Source: Aldehydirespirator sp965200005 (lineage in GTDB: Bacteria; Actinomycetota; Acidimicrobiia; Acidimicrobiales; Aldehydirespiratoraceae). From it: a DNA stretch of 64,000 bases. Position 1 is the first letter of the stretch; each line of letters starts with the position of its first letter. The translations under genes and the position numbers were made by a program. The DNA lies in contig OZ241331.1 of assembly GCA_965200005.1 (NCBI GenBank), positions 930,001 through 994,000 of the forward strand. Reading direction: 5' to 3'. Under the pieces are notes generated by a model, which did not search any database, was not told where the DNA came from, and saw only the letters and a list, made by a program, of their open reading frames with translations. Below, piece after piece: positions 1 to 8,534 of the stretch.

Positions 1-452
1 GTATATGGGTCGACGAAACGCATGTGAAGATCGTCGACCGGATCAAACACATCATCATCACTTCAGGCGGCAAGAACATCTCACCGTCTGAGATTGAGAA
101 CAGCATCAAGACCTCGCCCTACGTCAAGGAGGCGATGGTCATTGGTGATGGACGCAAATATGTAACGGCGCTGATCGGTATCGAGTTCGACACTGTGGGT
201 GACTGGGCTCTACGCAAGAATCTGCCCTACACGACCTATCGTGACCTCTCAGAAAAACCCGAAGTGATCGAACTCATTTCAAGTGTTGTCAAGCAAACTA
301 ATGAGAAGTTTGCACGTGTTGAGCAAGTCAAGAAGTTTCGACTGTTGCCGAAGGAACTCGACCACGAAGACGGAGAGTTGACGGCCACACAGAAGGTTAA
401 GCGCAATGCCATGGAAGACATGTTCGGTGATCTCGTGGAGTCAATGTACTGA
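1..452 (+). CDS. AMP-dependent acyl-CoA synthetase, C-terminal fragment
   Basis: This is the 3' end of a gene that starts before the window; the frame is open from base 3. Visible is the C-terminal domain of an ANL-superfamily ligase, which activates a carboxylic acid with ATP and joins it to CoA. The hinge motif DRIKHIIITSGGKNISPSEIE is the family A8 motif, and LTATQKVKR near the end holds the usual catalytic lysine region (A10). The long insert between them resembles long-chain acyl-CoA synthetases of the FadD15 type. The TGA stop overlaps the ATG of the permease gene (TGATG), so the ligase and the ABC importer are probably one operon. The substrate cannot be read from this fragment. Confidence 0.88.
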   Translation, partial: IWVDETHVKIVDRIKHIIITSGGKNISPSEIENSIKTSPYVKEAMVIGDGRKYVTALIGIEFDTVGDWALRKNLPYTTYRDLSEKPEVIELISSVVKQTNEKFARVEQVKKFRLLPKELDHEDGELTATQKVKRNAMEDMFGDLVESMY

Positions 453-1534
453 TGGCTGAACCGATCCTTGAGCGCCTTGGTCTAGCCGGACCTCGGCGAA
501 GTACAGGCAGCATTGCGCTTGCAGTTCTGATTGCTGCGGTGTTGCTGTTTGCGTTATCTCAACTTCGCAGTGATCCTTCGGTGTTCTTCCAGACATTCAT
601 GAAGTCGCTGGGTCTCGGATCGGTTTATGCCCTGATTGCTCTGGGCTTTGTGCTGATTTTCAAGGCAACTCAGACCGTCAACTTTGCGCAGGGAGCTCTT
701 GCTGCAACGGGTGCGCTGTTTGTCAGCTTCCTGGCTGTTGACGGCAATATCCCGTTTACTCCGTTTGCCAATCCACTCAACAGCATTGGTGGCCCGGACT
801 GGTTCCGTTGGGGTGTCAACGTTGTTGTAGCGCTGATGTTTGCCGCTGTCGTTGGTCTGGTCGTCGAGCGGTTGGCGATTAGGCCGATGGTTGGTGAGCC
901 ACTCTTTTCCGTAGCAGTAATCACTCTTGGTCTCGAGATCATGTTCCGGGTGTTCAACAACGATGCGGTTGAGATTGACTTCCGTCCGCTTGGCATTCCC
1001 TGGGCACTTGATGGCTTCCGGGCTGGCGATGCCTTCATCAACTGGAGCTTTATCGCGGCCATGATTGTGGCGGCGATTGCCTTCACTTCTGTGTACTTCT
1101 TCTTCCGAACCCGTCTTGGTATCGCTATGCGAGCAGTTGCCTTTGATCAAGAGGCTGCCATGGCTCAAGGCATCAGCGTTGGGCGTGTCTTTGCGATCGC
1201 CTGGGCAGCAGGAACAGTGTTGGCAGCTATTGGAGGCATATTCGCAACCCAGCCGCCCGTCGCTCAAACACTCTCCGTGGGACCCGAGACGGCCAACATT
1301 GCATTCCGGGCACTTCCGGCGGTGATCCTGGGTGGACTTGACTCGGTTAGCGGGGCGCTACTTGGTGGTCTGATCGTTGGGGTCGCAGAGATTTACGCGG
1401 GTCAGTACGCAGCGCAACACATCGACTGGCTTGGTGCCGGCTATCCGTTGATCGTGCCCTATGTCGTGATGATCATCGGACTATTGGTGCGACCCTATGG
1501 CATGTTCGGCACACCAGAGATCCGGAGGGTATGA
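452..1534 (+). CDS. HAAT-family ABC importer permease, LivH-like
   Basis: This 360-residue integral membrane protein is one of the two permeases of a hydrophobic-amino-acid-type (branched-chain) ABC importer. After a hydrophobic N-terminal helix, the stretch SLGLGSVYALIALGFVLIF and the following TVNFAQG segment are the classic LivH signature, and further hydrophobic segments run to the C-terminus. ATG overlaps the upstream ligase stop. It is followed after 38 bases by the LivM-like partner and then by the binding protein and both ATPases, so the importer is complete. HAAT importers next to acyl-CoA ligases often carry aromatic or fatty acids or amides rather than amino acids, so substrate is open. 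Confidence 0.93.
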   Translation: MAEPILERLGLAGPRRSTGSIALAVLIAAVLLFALSQLRSDPSVFFQTFMKSLGLGSVYALIALGFVLIFKATQTVNFAQGALAATGALFVSFLAVDGNIPFTPFANPLNSIGGPDWFRWGVNVVVALMFAAVVGLVVERLAIRPMVGEPLFSVAVITLGLEIMFRVFNNDAVEIDFRPLGIPWALDGFRAGDAFINWSFIAAMIVAAIAFTSVYFFFRTRLGIAMRAVAFDQEAAMAQGISVGRVFAIAWAAGTVLAAIGGIFATQPPVAQTLSVGPETANIAFRALPAVILGGLDSVSGALLGGLIVGVAEIYAGQYAAQHIDWLGAGYPLIVPYVVMIIGLLVRPYGMFGTPEIRRV

Positions 1535-1572
1535 GTTGTGCTGGTCGGTTCTGAGGCTGTGAGAAGCTAGCC

Positions 1573-2823
1573 GTGTACAACCGCCCGAACCTGTACACCG
1601 CGTATCGCCAGGAAACCCAGATCCTGCCCACCTGGACACAAAAGGCCGTGTTCAGCGCCTTCATTGCGATCTTGTTCTTAATGCCCTTTGACTTGCCGGT
1701 GATCAACCAGATCCCGTTGGTGCGATTCCTCGGGGACTCCGAGTGGTTGCGGCCCATGGCACTAGTGCTGGTTCTGAGCATTGCTGCGCTGGGCCTCAAT
1801 GTGTTGAGTGGGCTCGCGGGTCAGGTCTCATTAGGTCATGCATTCTTCATGGGTGTTGGTGCCTGTGCCGCGGTCTATTTGGGAGGGACTAGTGGTGAGA
1901 CCACGTGGGGTCACTCCCTGCCCATCTGGATCTGGTTGCCGGGTGCGGGTATTGCAGCTGCACTCACAGGTGTTGTTGTCTCGCCCGTGGCCGTGCGATT
2001 GCGAGGGCTCTACCTCGCCATTGTCACGTTGGGCCTTGTGTTTTTGGGGATCCACTTCGGCAATACAAATTGGGGCCGCCAGATTGCAGGCCCGCCTGCT
2101 CTAGGACGCAAGTTCCCCGAGCTTGACGTACGACTTTGGAAGGAAGAAAAACCACTGATCAACGTCGGTGATGACGGACGGTGGTTGTGGTTTGATGTCA
2201 CTGATTCGCAGAAGCGGTACCTGTTCCTATTGGTTCTAACTATCGTCTTCGCGCTGATCGCTAAGAATCTGGCTCGCAGCCGCACGGGTCGTGCCTTACA
2301 GGCAATTCGTGATCGTGACATCGCCGCTGAAGTGATGGGTGTACCCGAGTTCCGCTACAAGGTGATGGCATTTGCTGTCTCGTCATTCTTTGCGGGCGTC
2401 TCCGGTGCACTGTTTGCAGCACTCTCACAGCGAGTGCTCGCAACCGACTTCAGCCTGTTCTTGTCGGTGGAGTTCATCGCCATCTTGTTGATCGGCGGTG
2501 CCGGTACCACTGCAGGCCCCCTAATTGGGACCTTCTTTGTAGTGATGGTGCCACAGTTCGTTGAAGCATTCACCGAGTGGCTAGCTGGCTCTGAAGGAGG
2601 CGTAAACGGCTGGGTTGCGCGGGTGTTGCTAACCGAGGGCGGTGACTTCGGCATCATCAATACTGCCATCCAGACTCCCGGCTGGACCCTCAGCGTCTTT
2701 GACTGGAACATCGTGCTCTTCGGTTTGCTGATCGTGGTGTTCCTTATCGTTGAACCGCTGGGTCTGTTCGGTATCTGGGTGCGTACGCGGAACTACTGGA
2801 AACGATGGCCGTTCAGTTACTGA
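1573..2823 (+). CDS. HAAT-family ABC importer permease, LivM-like
   Basis: The second permease of the importer, 416 residues, starts at GTG 1573. The signature ALGLNVLSGLAGQVSLGHAFF near residues 75-95 is diagnostic of LivM, and YLAIVTLGLVF follows in the next membrane segment. The cytoplasmic coupling region, around residues 230-260, contains RSRTGRALQAIRDRDIAAEVMGV, which contacts the ATPase in this family. A loop of about 40 residues after the fourth hydrophobic segment (ELDVRLWKEE...) is longer than in short LivM proteins. It forms a heterodimer with the LivH-like protein upstream. Confidence 0.93.
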   Translation: MYNRPNLYTAYRQETQILPTWTQKAVFSAFIAILFLMPFDLPVINQIPLVRFLGDSEWLRPMALVLVLSIAALGLNVLSGLAGQVSLGHAFFMGVGACAAVYLGGTSGETTWGHSLPIWIWLPGAGIAAALTGVVVSPVAVRLRGLYLAIVTLGLVFLGIHFGNTNWGRQIAGPPALGRKFPELDVRLWKEEKPLINVGDDGRWLWFDVTDSQKRYLFLLVLTIVFALIAKNLARSRTGRALQAIRDRDIAAEVMGVPEFRYKVMAFAVSSFFAGVSGALFAALSQRVLATDFSLFLSVEFIAILLIGGAGTTAGPLIGTFFVVMVPQFVEAFTEWLAGSEGGVNGWVARVLLTEGGDFGIINTAIQTPGWTLSVFDWNIVLFGLLIVVFLIVEPLGLFGIWVRTRNYWKRWPFSY

Positions 2824-2843
2824 GCCTGACCGAGCTTGGATGG

Positions 2844-2977
2844 TTGACACAAGATTGCGTCAGCACTTCTGAGCCATGGTGATGGTTGGATTGCGCCGAG
2901 CATGTTCCGGCTGTTCGTGTGACAAGATGTGACCGCCGCTTTAGGCGTTTGCAAACCAAAACAACACAACCTGGAGG
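2844..2977 (+). promoter_or_regulatory. Possible promoter and strong ribosome binding site before the binding-protein gene
   Basis: The 162-base gap between the LivM-like and binding-protein genes carries a perfect TTGACA at 2844-2849, but the hexamer 17 bases downstream (TTCTGA) is a poor -10. A GGAGG at 2973-2977 lies 8 bases before the GTG start at 2986 and supports that start. An internal promoter for the abundant binding protein is plausible but only weakly supported. Confidence 0.3.
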
Positions 2978-2985
2978 AAAATTAA

Positions 2986-4503
2986 GTGAAACAACTTAGA
3001 TGGCTACTTGCCGTAATGTGTGCGTTCGCCTTTGTGGCAGCGGCTTGCGGCGACGACAGCGACGACACAGCAGTTGAAGCCGAGCCGGCCGGATCTGAAG
3101 ATGCTGCGGCCGAGGCCGATGCAGATGACATGATGGCAGATGACGATCACGCCGATGACGCCATGGACGACATGGACTCTATGGATGAAGGCGACGGCGA
3201 CATGGACGGATCCATGGACGACGACGACGGTGACATGGACGACGACGGCATGATGGAAGACGAAGACATGATGGACGACATGGTCGCCTATGACCTCGGC
3301 GTCGATTATGAGAACAAGATCATCCGTGTTGGCGTCAACACTGACCTGTCTGGCATCTTCGCACCCCTAACGACGAAGATCACCGACGGTCATCTCGCTT
3401 ACTGGGAGTGGATCAACGCCAACGGTGGCATTCATGGTTGGCACATTGAGCCCATCGTTCTCGATAACGCTTACGACGTGCCGACCCACCTTGAGAACTA
3501 TGAGGTGATGGCGGGCGACGGTGATCAGAGTGTCGTGATGTTCTCTACGTCAACCGGATCACCACACACTGCTTCGACGGCAGAGTCATTGATTGAAGAC
3601 AACATGGCAGCAATTCCGCTCTCGTGGTATTCGGGTTGGGCCGATCCTGAGATTGGCAAGAACGTCTTTGAGGTTCAGACCAACTACTGCATTGAGGGCA
3701 TGAATGGCGCCACTTACATGTCAGAGACCTATGGAAACAAGCTTGCGATCGCTAGCTTCCCAGGTGACTATGGCCAAGATGGTGCTCGCGGTGCGAAGGT
3801 GGCTGCTGAAGCGCTTGGTCTTGAGATCGTCTATGACGGTGAGGGCGCGGTCATTCCTGGCAGCGACTTGACTCCAGTGGTGACTGGAATCGTTGATTCA
3901 GGAGCAGACTTCGTGTGGTTGACCACCAATCCGACCACAACCGCTGAGTTGATGGGCGGCGCCGCACAGGGTGGCTTCACTGGGCAGTGGTCAGGTAACA
4001 GCCCAAGTTGGAACCCCGCTCTCCTCACTACAGGTATCGCCGATTTGGCGGATGTCTCCTATACCCACTCCACATACACGGTGCTCTGGGATGTTGGTGA
4101 AGCAGAAGGCATGCGAGAGATGATCTCAGTTATGCGTGAACTGCGTCCCGACGCTCCATTCGATGACGTTTACATCATCAGCTGGATTGAGGGCTACATC
4201 GCTACCCAGATACTGGAGCAGGCTCTAAGCAATGGCGACATCACCCGCGCGGGCGTGCTTGCTGCTGCTAATGAGATCACCGTTGACCTCAAGGGTCTGG
4301 CACCGGATCAGACCTGGAGCGGTGATCCCAACGACAACATCGTGCGCGAGACCTACCTGTATGACGTTGACCTGTCGCTGTACACGCCAGGCGTCACAGT
4401 TTCTGAGGAAGGCGGCAATAACGGCTTCAGTCTGATCCGTGGGCCATACGCCTCAGAGACAGCGCTGAACTGGGAGTACGAGCCCTGCTTCGAGGCCTCG
4501 TAG
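2986..4503 (+). CDS. Substrate-binding lipoprotein of HAAT ABC importer (Peripla_BP_6 type)
   Basis: This 505-residue protein captures the substrate outside the membrane and delivers it to the LivHM-like permeases. Residues 1-21 form a lipoprotein signal (AFVAAAC, lipobox Cys about 21). Next comes an extraordinary linker, about residues 22-103, made almost only of Asp, Glu, Met, Ala and Gly, before the type I periplasmic fold begins at KIIRVGVNTDLSGIF. NANGGIHGWHIEPIVLDN and the Q-D-G region near GDYGQDGARGAKVA are typical of Leu/Ile/Val-type binding proteins. GTG start with GGAGG at 2973-2977. The ligand cannot be deduced. The acidic Met-rich tether is unusually long for this family. Confidence 0.92.
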   Translation: MKQLRWLLAVMCAFAFVAAACGDDSDDTAVEAEPAGSEDAAAEADADDMMADDDHADDAMDDMDSMDEGDGDMDGSMDDDDGDMDDDGMMEDEDMMDDMVAYDLGVDYENKIIRVGVNTDLSGIFAPLTTKITDGHLAYWEWINANGGIHGWHIEPIVLDNAYDVPTHLENYEVMAGDGDQSVVMFSTSTGSPHTASTAESLIEDNMAAIPLSWYSGWADPEIGKNVFEVQTNYCIEGMNGATYMSETYGNKLAIASFPGDYGQDGARGAKVAAEALGLEIVYDGEGAVIPGSDLTPVVTGIVDSGADFVWLTTNPTTTAELMGGAAQGGFTGQWSGNSPSWNPALLTTGIADLADVSYTHSTYTVLWDVGEAEGMREMISVMRELRPDAPFDDVYIISWIEGYIATQILEQALSNGDITRAGVLAAANEITVDLKGLAPDQTWSGDPNDNIVRETYLYDVDLSLYTPGVTVSEEGGNNGFSLIRGPYASETALNWEYEPCFEAS

Positions 4504-4550
4504 TCGAGCTAGCTGAACTAGCAACTAGCTAACGAATCAATAGGTGAGTA

Positions 4551-4600
4551 GTGGGGCGGTCTGTGTTGAGCCATCGAGCCGACGCAGGCCGCCTCACCAC
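4551..4600 (+). terminator. Stem-loop after the binding-protein gene
   Basis: GTGGGGCGG...CTGTG at 4551-4565 pairs imperfectly with CGCAGGCCGCCTCACCAC at 4583-4600, giving a long GC-rich hairpin 47 bases after the stop codon. No T-run follows, so it is more likely an attenuating or mRNA-protecting hairpin that lets the binding protein be made in excess over the two ATPases than a full terminator. Confidence 0.5.
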
Positions 4601-4641
4601 TTGCAATTTGTCAAAAACACGGTTCCCGTCGGCGGAGTTGA

Positions 4642-5433
4642 ATGCTTGAAGTCGCCAACTTAGAGGTCGTCTACAACGAGGTAATCCTCGTGTTGCGTGG
4701 ACTGTCGATCACAGTGCCCGAAGGCAACATTGTTGCGTTGCTTGGTGCCAATGGAGCAGGCAAGACAACAGCAGTACGTGCCATAACCGGCCTGCTTGAT
4801 GTGCATGAGGGTGATGTCACCAAAGGCTCCGTGACGTGGAACGACACCGACATCACCCACCTAAAACCGTCGCGGATTGTGGAGTCTGGGATTACCCAGG
4901 TAATGGAAGGCCGCCGTATCTTCGCGGAACTCACAGTTGACGAAAATCTCAGTGCGGGCGCCTTCACTGTGAAAGATCGCAAGAGGAACGCTGACGCCTA
5001 TGCACGGGTCATGGATCTGTTCCCTTTGCTAAAGGACCGTCGGCGTGACACTGCCGGTTACCTGTCTGGCGGCGAACAGCAAATGCTTGCAATCGGGCGC
5101 GCCCTGATGTCAGATCCCAAGTTGTTGATCCTTGACGAGCCTTCTCTCGGTCTTGCTCCGATGTTGATTGAGCAGATTCGCGACATCCTCGTTGACATCA
5201 ACGCTGGAGGTACCGGTGTGTTGTTGATTGAGCAAAACGCGGTCATGGCTCTCTCAATCGCCGACTACGGATACATCATGGAGTCCGGCAAGGTTGTGAT
5301 GGATGGAGACCCCAAGAAACTCTTGGCAGATGAAGATGTACAGGAGTTCTATCTCGGTCTGCACGCCGAAGGTGATCGCAGGTCGTTCAGAGATGTGAAG
5401 CACTACAAGCGCCGTAAGCGGTGGCTGTCATGA
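4642..5433 (+). CDS. HAAT ABC importer ATPase, LivF-like
   Basis: This 263-residue ABC ATPase powers the importer. Walker A is GANGAGKTT, the signature motif is LSGGEQQMLAIGRAL, Walker B is LLILDEPSLGL and the switch region is LLIEQNAVMAL, which together are the LivF pattern. The C-terminus ends in a basic tail (HYKRRKRWLS) that is common in LivF-like ATPases found beside acyl-CoA ligases; that association is from general knowledge. The last codons overlap the ATG of the LivG-like gene (ATGA). Confidence 0.94.
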   Translation: MLEVANLEVVYNEVILVLRGLSITVPEGNIVALLGANGAGKTTAVRAITGLLDVHEGDVTKGSVTWNDTDITHLKPSRIVESGITQVMEGRRIFAELTVDENLSAGAFTVKDRKRNADAYARVMDLFPLLKDRRRDTAGYLSGGEQQMLAIGRALMSDPKLLILDEPSLGLAPMLIEQIRDILVDINAGGTGVLLIEQNAVMALSIADYGYIMESGKVVMDGDPKKLLADEDVQEFYLGLHAEGDRRSFRDVKHYKRRKRWLS

Positions 5434-6299
5434 ACTCGGCCGCCACTACGACCCAATCCCCACCTGCCAGTAGCCCTGCCGCATCTGAGTCAGCTGCGCG
5501 TGGCGCCGCCGGTGATGCTCTGCTTGAGGTCAAAGACATTTCACTGCGTTTTGGTGGCGTTACCGCGATCGACTCGGTGACATTTGAAGTGCGAAACGAT
5601 GAACTGTTCGCCATTATCGGCCCGAACGGGGCTGGCAAGACGTCGATATTCAATTCAATCTCGCAGGTGTACCGGCCACAGTCCGGTGACATCTTCTGGA
5701 AGGGCAACTCGATCATGGGAACTCGTCCCGATCGTGTGGCCCGGCTCGGTTTAGCTCGCACCTTCCAGAACATTGAGCTGTTCTCGCACATGACTGTGCT
5801 TGACAATCTCCTCACGGGCCGCCACATCCGCATGAGCAGTTCACTGCTAGCCGGCGCACTCTGGGTCGGAAAGGCAAAGCGCGAGGAGATTGAACATCGT
5901 CGTCGCGTAGAGGACATCATCGACTTCCTAGAGATCGAACGGTGGCGTAAGCACCCGGTCGCGATGTTGCCCTATGGCGTACAGAAGCGAGTTGAACTCG
6001 GGCGTGCGTTGGCTATGGATCCCGAACTATTGATGCTGGATGAACCAGTCGCGGGTATGAACCTCGAAGAAACCGAGGACATGGCACGGTTCATCCTCGA
6101 CATCCGCCGAGAGCTGGGCATCAGCCTGTTGATGGTCGAACATGACATGGGTCTCGTGATGGACATAGCGGATCGTGTGATGGTGCTTGACTTTGGTCAG
6201 AGGATCGCAGAGGGCCCACCTGCTGAAGTGCAGCGTGATCCGCGGGTGATTGCGGCGTATCTGGGCAGCACGGATCTCCACGGCAACACACGGAACTGA
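5430..6299 (+). CDS. HAAT ABC importer ATPase, LivG-like
   Basis: The second ATPase, 289 residues, starts at ATG 5430, which overlaps the upstream TGA; a GTG at 5421 in frame is an alternative. A Ser/Ala-rich leader of about 30 residues precedes the ABC domain LEVKDISLRFGGVTAI. Walker A is GPNGAGKTS, and LARTFQNIELF after the Q-loop is typical of LivG. The usual LSGGQ signature is replaced by MLPYGVQKRVELGRAL, a known LivG-family variation. Walker B is LLMLDEPVAGM and the H-loop is LLMVEHDMGLVM. It would form the ATPase heterodimer with the LivF-like protein. Confidence 0.93.
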   Translation: MNSAATTTQSPPASSPAASESAARGAAGDALLEVKDISLRFGGVTAIDSVTFEVRNDELFAIIGPNGAGKTSIFNSISQVYRPQSGDIFWKGNSIMGTRPDRVARLGLARTFQNIELFSHMTVLDNLLTGRHIRMSSSLLAGALWVGKAKREEIEHRRRVEDIIDFLEIERWRKHPVAMLPYGVQKRVELGRALAMDPELLMLDEPVAGMNLEETEDMARFILDIRRELGISLLMVEHDMGLVMDIADRVMVLDFGQRIAEGPPAEVQRDPRVIAAYLGSTDLHGNTRN

Positions 6300-6376
6300 G
6301 ATAGATAAGGCTTCGGGCGCAGACTCGCTGGCCATTCAGCAATTCGCTGCAGACCTCGCTACGTAGGCTCAGGCAC

Positions 6377-7375
6377 GTGCCAGAGGCTTGTATCAAGCAT
6401 GCGTCTCAAGCATTGCTTGAACACCGACGTCAACTAGACAGTGTCGAGCTGGCGACCCTGGCTTCAGTCCCAGATTCCGCAGTACCGTCACTCGCTGCAT
6501 TAGCTCACGAGGTGCGCCTGGAATGGGCGGGTCCGACTGTTGAAGTTGAAGGGATCTTGTCGGCCAAGACTGGCGGCTGCCCCGAAGACTGCCACTTCTG
6601 CAGCCAGTCAGCGCGGTTTGAAACACAAGTCAAGGCCACCCCGTTTCTTGACACCCAGGAGGTGCTGGACGCGGCCCGCGAGACTGAGGCGCTCGGAGCT
6701 AGTGAGTTCTGTTTGGTGCTAGCCGTGCGGGGCCCTGATCGTCGCACAATGAACCGCTTGATCGAACTCACCGGGCTGATCTCGGCTGAAACTGGTCTCA
6801 ACGTGGCAATTAGTGCCGGCATCCTCACACGCGAACAGGCGTTTGAGTTCGCTGCTGCTGGCGTGCATCGCTATAACCACAACCTGGAAACCGCTCGATC
6901 ATTCTTTGGGCAGGTAGTGACAACCCACAGCTTCGACGAGCGCGTCGCCACATGTGAACATGTGCATGCTGCTGGGATGGAGCTTTGCTGCGGAGTTCTG
7001 TTGGGCATGGGTGAGACTTCACAGCAGCGACTTGAATTGATCGAGCAGATCCGCTCAGTGCAGCCGTGCGAAGTGCCCATCAACTTTTTGAATCCTCGTC
7101 CGGGAACACCGCTGCAGATCCGCAAGCCAGTCGGAGCATTGGAGGCAATCCGCTGGATTGCGTTGTTCAGGTTGGCACTGCCGTCGGTGATTCTTCGTTA
7201 TGCCGGTGGCCGTGAGATCACGCTTCGCGATCTTCAAGCGATGGGCATGACATCAGGGATTAATGCCTTGATCGTGGGCAATTACTTGACAACACTTGGT
7301 CGCTCACCGCACGAAGATCTTGACATGCTCTCGGATCTGCGTATGCCCGTCGGCAGTCTTTCGGCCGCTCTTTGA
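6377..7375 (+). CDS. bioB: Biotin synthase-like radical SAM enzyme
   Basis: This 332-residue protein is close in length and layout to biotin synthase, which inserts sulfur into dethiobiotin using S-adenosylmethionine and two Fe-S clusters. The radical-SAM motif CPEDCHFC (CxxxCxxC) sits in GGCPEDCHFCSQSARF. The family blocks YNHNLETARSFF, CCGVLLGMGE, PINFLNPRPGTPL and the C-terminal SGINALIVGNYLTT are all present. Start GTG 6377 is the first start in frame after the importer operon. No other biotin genes adjoin it, so it stands alone here. Confidence 0.9.
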   Translation: MPEACIKHASQALLEHRRQLDSVELATLASVPDSAVPSLAALAHEVRLEWAGPTVEVEGILSAKTGGCPEDCHFCSQSARFETQVKATPFLDTQEVLDAARETEALGASEFCLVLAVRGPDRRTMNRLIELTGLISAETGLNVAISAGILTREQAFEFAAAGVHRYNHNLETARSFFGQVVTTHSFDERVATCEHVHAAGMELCCGVLLGMGETSQQRLELIEQIRSVQPCEVPINFLNPRPGTPLQIRKPVGALEAIRWIALFRLALPSVILRYAGGREITLRDLQAMGMTSGINALIVGNYLTTLGRSPHEDLDMLSDLRMPVGSLSAAL

Positions 7376-7549
7376 AACGCAACAGTGTTCATTGCAGCGG
7401 GTGTGGATCAGCGAATTGTGCGGGTTGCCTGCCCGAACTTGACCCACCCCGATATTGTGAGAGTTGTGGAGGTTGGCTCGCTACCAACGTGACTCCGACC
7501 GGTTGGAGCGCGCGCTGTCGCTCCTGCAGAACATTGCGATCAAGCTAAG

Positions 7550-8005
7550 TCAAGCCCGCAACAACTCGACGATCTCATTGCATGCGGTGCAGCGGTGGAT
7601 AGCGCGACACCTTGTCGGGCCGAACGGTGACTGTTGCACTAAGGCATTCTCTCCACAGTGTGGGCAAGCTGCAGGACGAGATGGAATTGCAACTGCGATA
7701 TTGAGCTCTGTTCTCATCTGCTTGATGGCGGATGCGGTTAGGCGTGAAGGATTCCAAGCCTTCGAACTGCGGCGGATAGTCACTGCATCACAGCCTGGGA
7801 GCGTCTCAATCGCGGATGTGATGTCACGTTTGATGATCTCTAATGCAGGGCAACCACTGAAGGTTGGGATCACTTCAATGCTCACCCGCGACCCCTCGAT
7901 TTGAATCTCCGAGATCATTCCCATGTCGATAACACTGATTCCCGGGTACTCGGGATCGTCTACAGCACGCAAGGCTGCGGTGACGGCAGTTCGTTGGATG
8001 GTCAT
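7550..8005 (-). CDS. paaD: PaaD-like Fe-S assembly/phenylacetyl-CoA epoxidase maturation protein
   Basis: This 151-residue protein has two parts. The N-terminal MIP18/DUF59 domain (ALRAVDDPEYPGISVIDMGMI, then VIPTFSGCPALEIIKRDI) is shared with SufT and PaaD. The C-terminal zinc ribbon reads CPHCGENALVQQSPFGPTRC followed by CTAC. That combination is typical of PaaD (PaaJ), which helps mature the phenylacetyl-CoA epoxidase. ATG 8005 lies 4 bases after the PaaI-like stop, so the two are co-transcribed. The epoxidase genes paaABCE are not adjacent. A more general role in Fe-S or iron enzyme maturation is possible. Confidence 0.82.
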   Translation of the reverse strand: MTIQRTAVTAALRAVDDPEYPGISVIDMGMISEIQIEGSRVSIEVIPTFSGCPALEIIKRDITSAIETLPGCDAVTIRRSSKAWNPSRLTASAIKQMRTELNIAVAIPSRPAACPHCGENALVQQSPFGPTRCRAIHRCTACNEIVELLRA

Positions 8006-8009
8006 GATC

Positions 8010-8459
8010 TCAGCCACTGCGGGCGCGCAGTTCGTGTGCTTGACCTCGAAACAGTGCAATGGTCTGCGCTGGTGTGTCTGCTTCCATCGAGGGTCCCGAG
8101 ACTCGTGTAACGGTCACGTCGTAGCCTCCGCCCGAGCGATTGCGGTAACGCTCAACGCAGTCAGCAATTAGCTCGTCACCTAACGACGCAGCTCGCACAT
8201 ACTGGATTGACGCTCCCGCAGAAACCGTCAGTCGTCCATGTGTATTGCAAGCACACTGGAACGCCACGTCAGCGAGGCTAAAGATCACTCCACCATGGCA
8301 CTTACCGGCTCCGTTGATCATGTCGGATCGAACAACTAAGCGCAATATCGCCCGGCCAACTCCAGCGTCCAGAAACGACATTCCGAGTGACGATGCGACA
8401 GCGTCATCATCAAGCAATTGTCGAGCAATCGAGACTGCATCAGAGGAACCATTGCTCAT
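8010..8459 (-). CDS. paaI: PaaI-like hotdog-fold acyl-CoA thioesterase
   Basis: This 149-residue hotdog-fold protein resembles PaaI, which rescues CoA by hydrolysing dead-end hydroxyphenylacetyl-CoA esters. The core motif GAGKCHGGVIFSLADVAFQCACN places the catalytic Asp of the PaaI family in LAD, and SAGASIQYVRAASLGDELIA is the second conserved block. Start ATG 8459 is chosen over an in-frame ATG 12 bases upstream because MSNGSSDAVSIA resembles family N-termini. It precedes paaD in the same minus-strand unit and diverges from the phosphotransferase gene. Confidence 0.83.
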   Translation of the reverse strand: MSNGSSDAVSIARQLLDDDAVASSLGMSFLDAGVGRAILRLVVRSDMINGAGKCHGGVIFSLADVAFQCACNTHGRLTVSAGASIQYVRAASLGDELIADCVERYRNRSGGGYDVTVTRVSGPSMEADTPAQTIALFRGQAHELRARSG

Positions 8460-8534
8460 CGCTTGCAGCACTATTGTCCCGCTCGCTGGTCCAGGTCTGG
8501 AAAAGAGCGTCTCATTTGGGGCACACTACGCTGT

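Noticed and set aside
554..1267. Open frame of 237 codons on the minus strand
   Set aside because: It is antisense to the LivH-like permease; the translation is low in hydrophobic and high in His/Arg/Ser residues, typical of a shadow frame.
7464..7904. Open frame of 146 codons on the plus strand after bioB
   Set aside because: It lies fully antisense to the PaaD-like gene, whose DUF59 and zinc-ribbon motifs are clear; the plus-strand translation has no recognisable domain.
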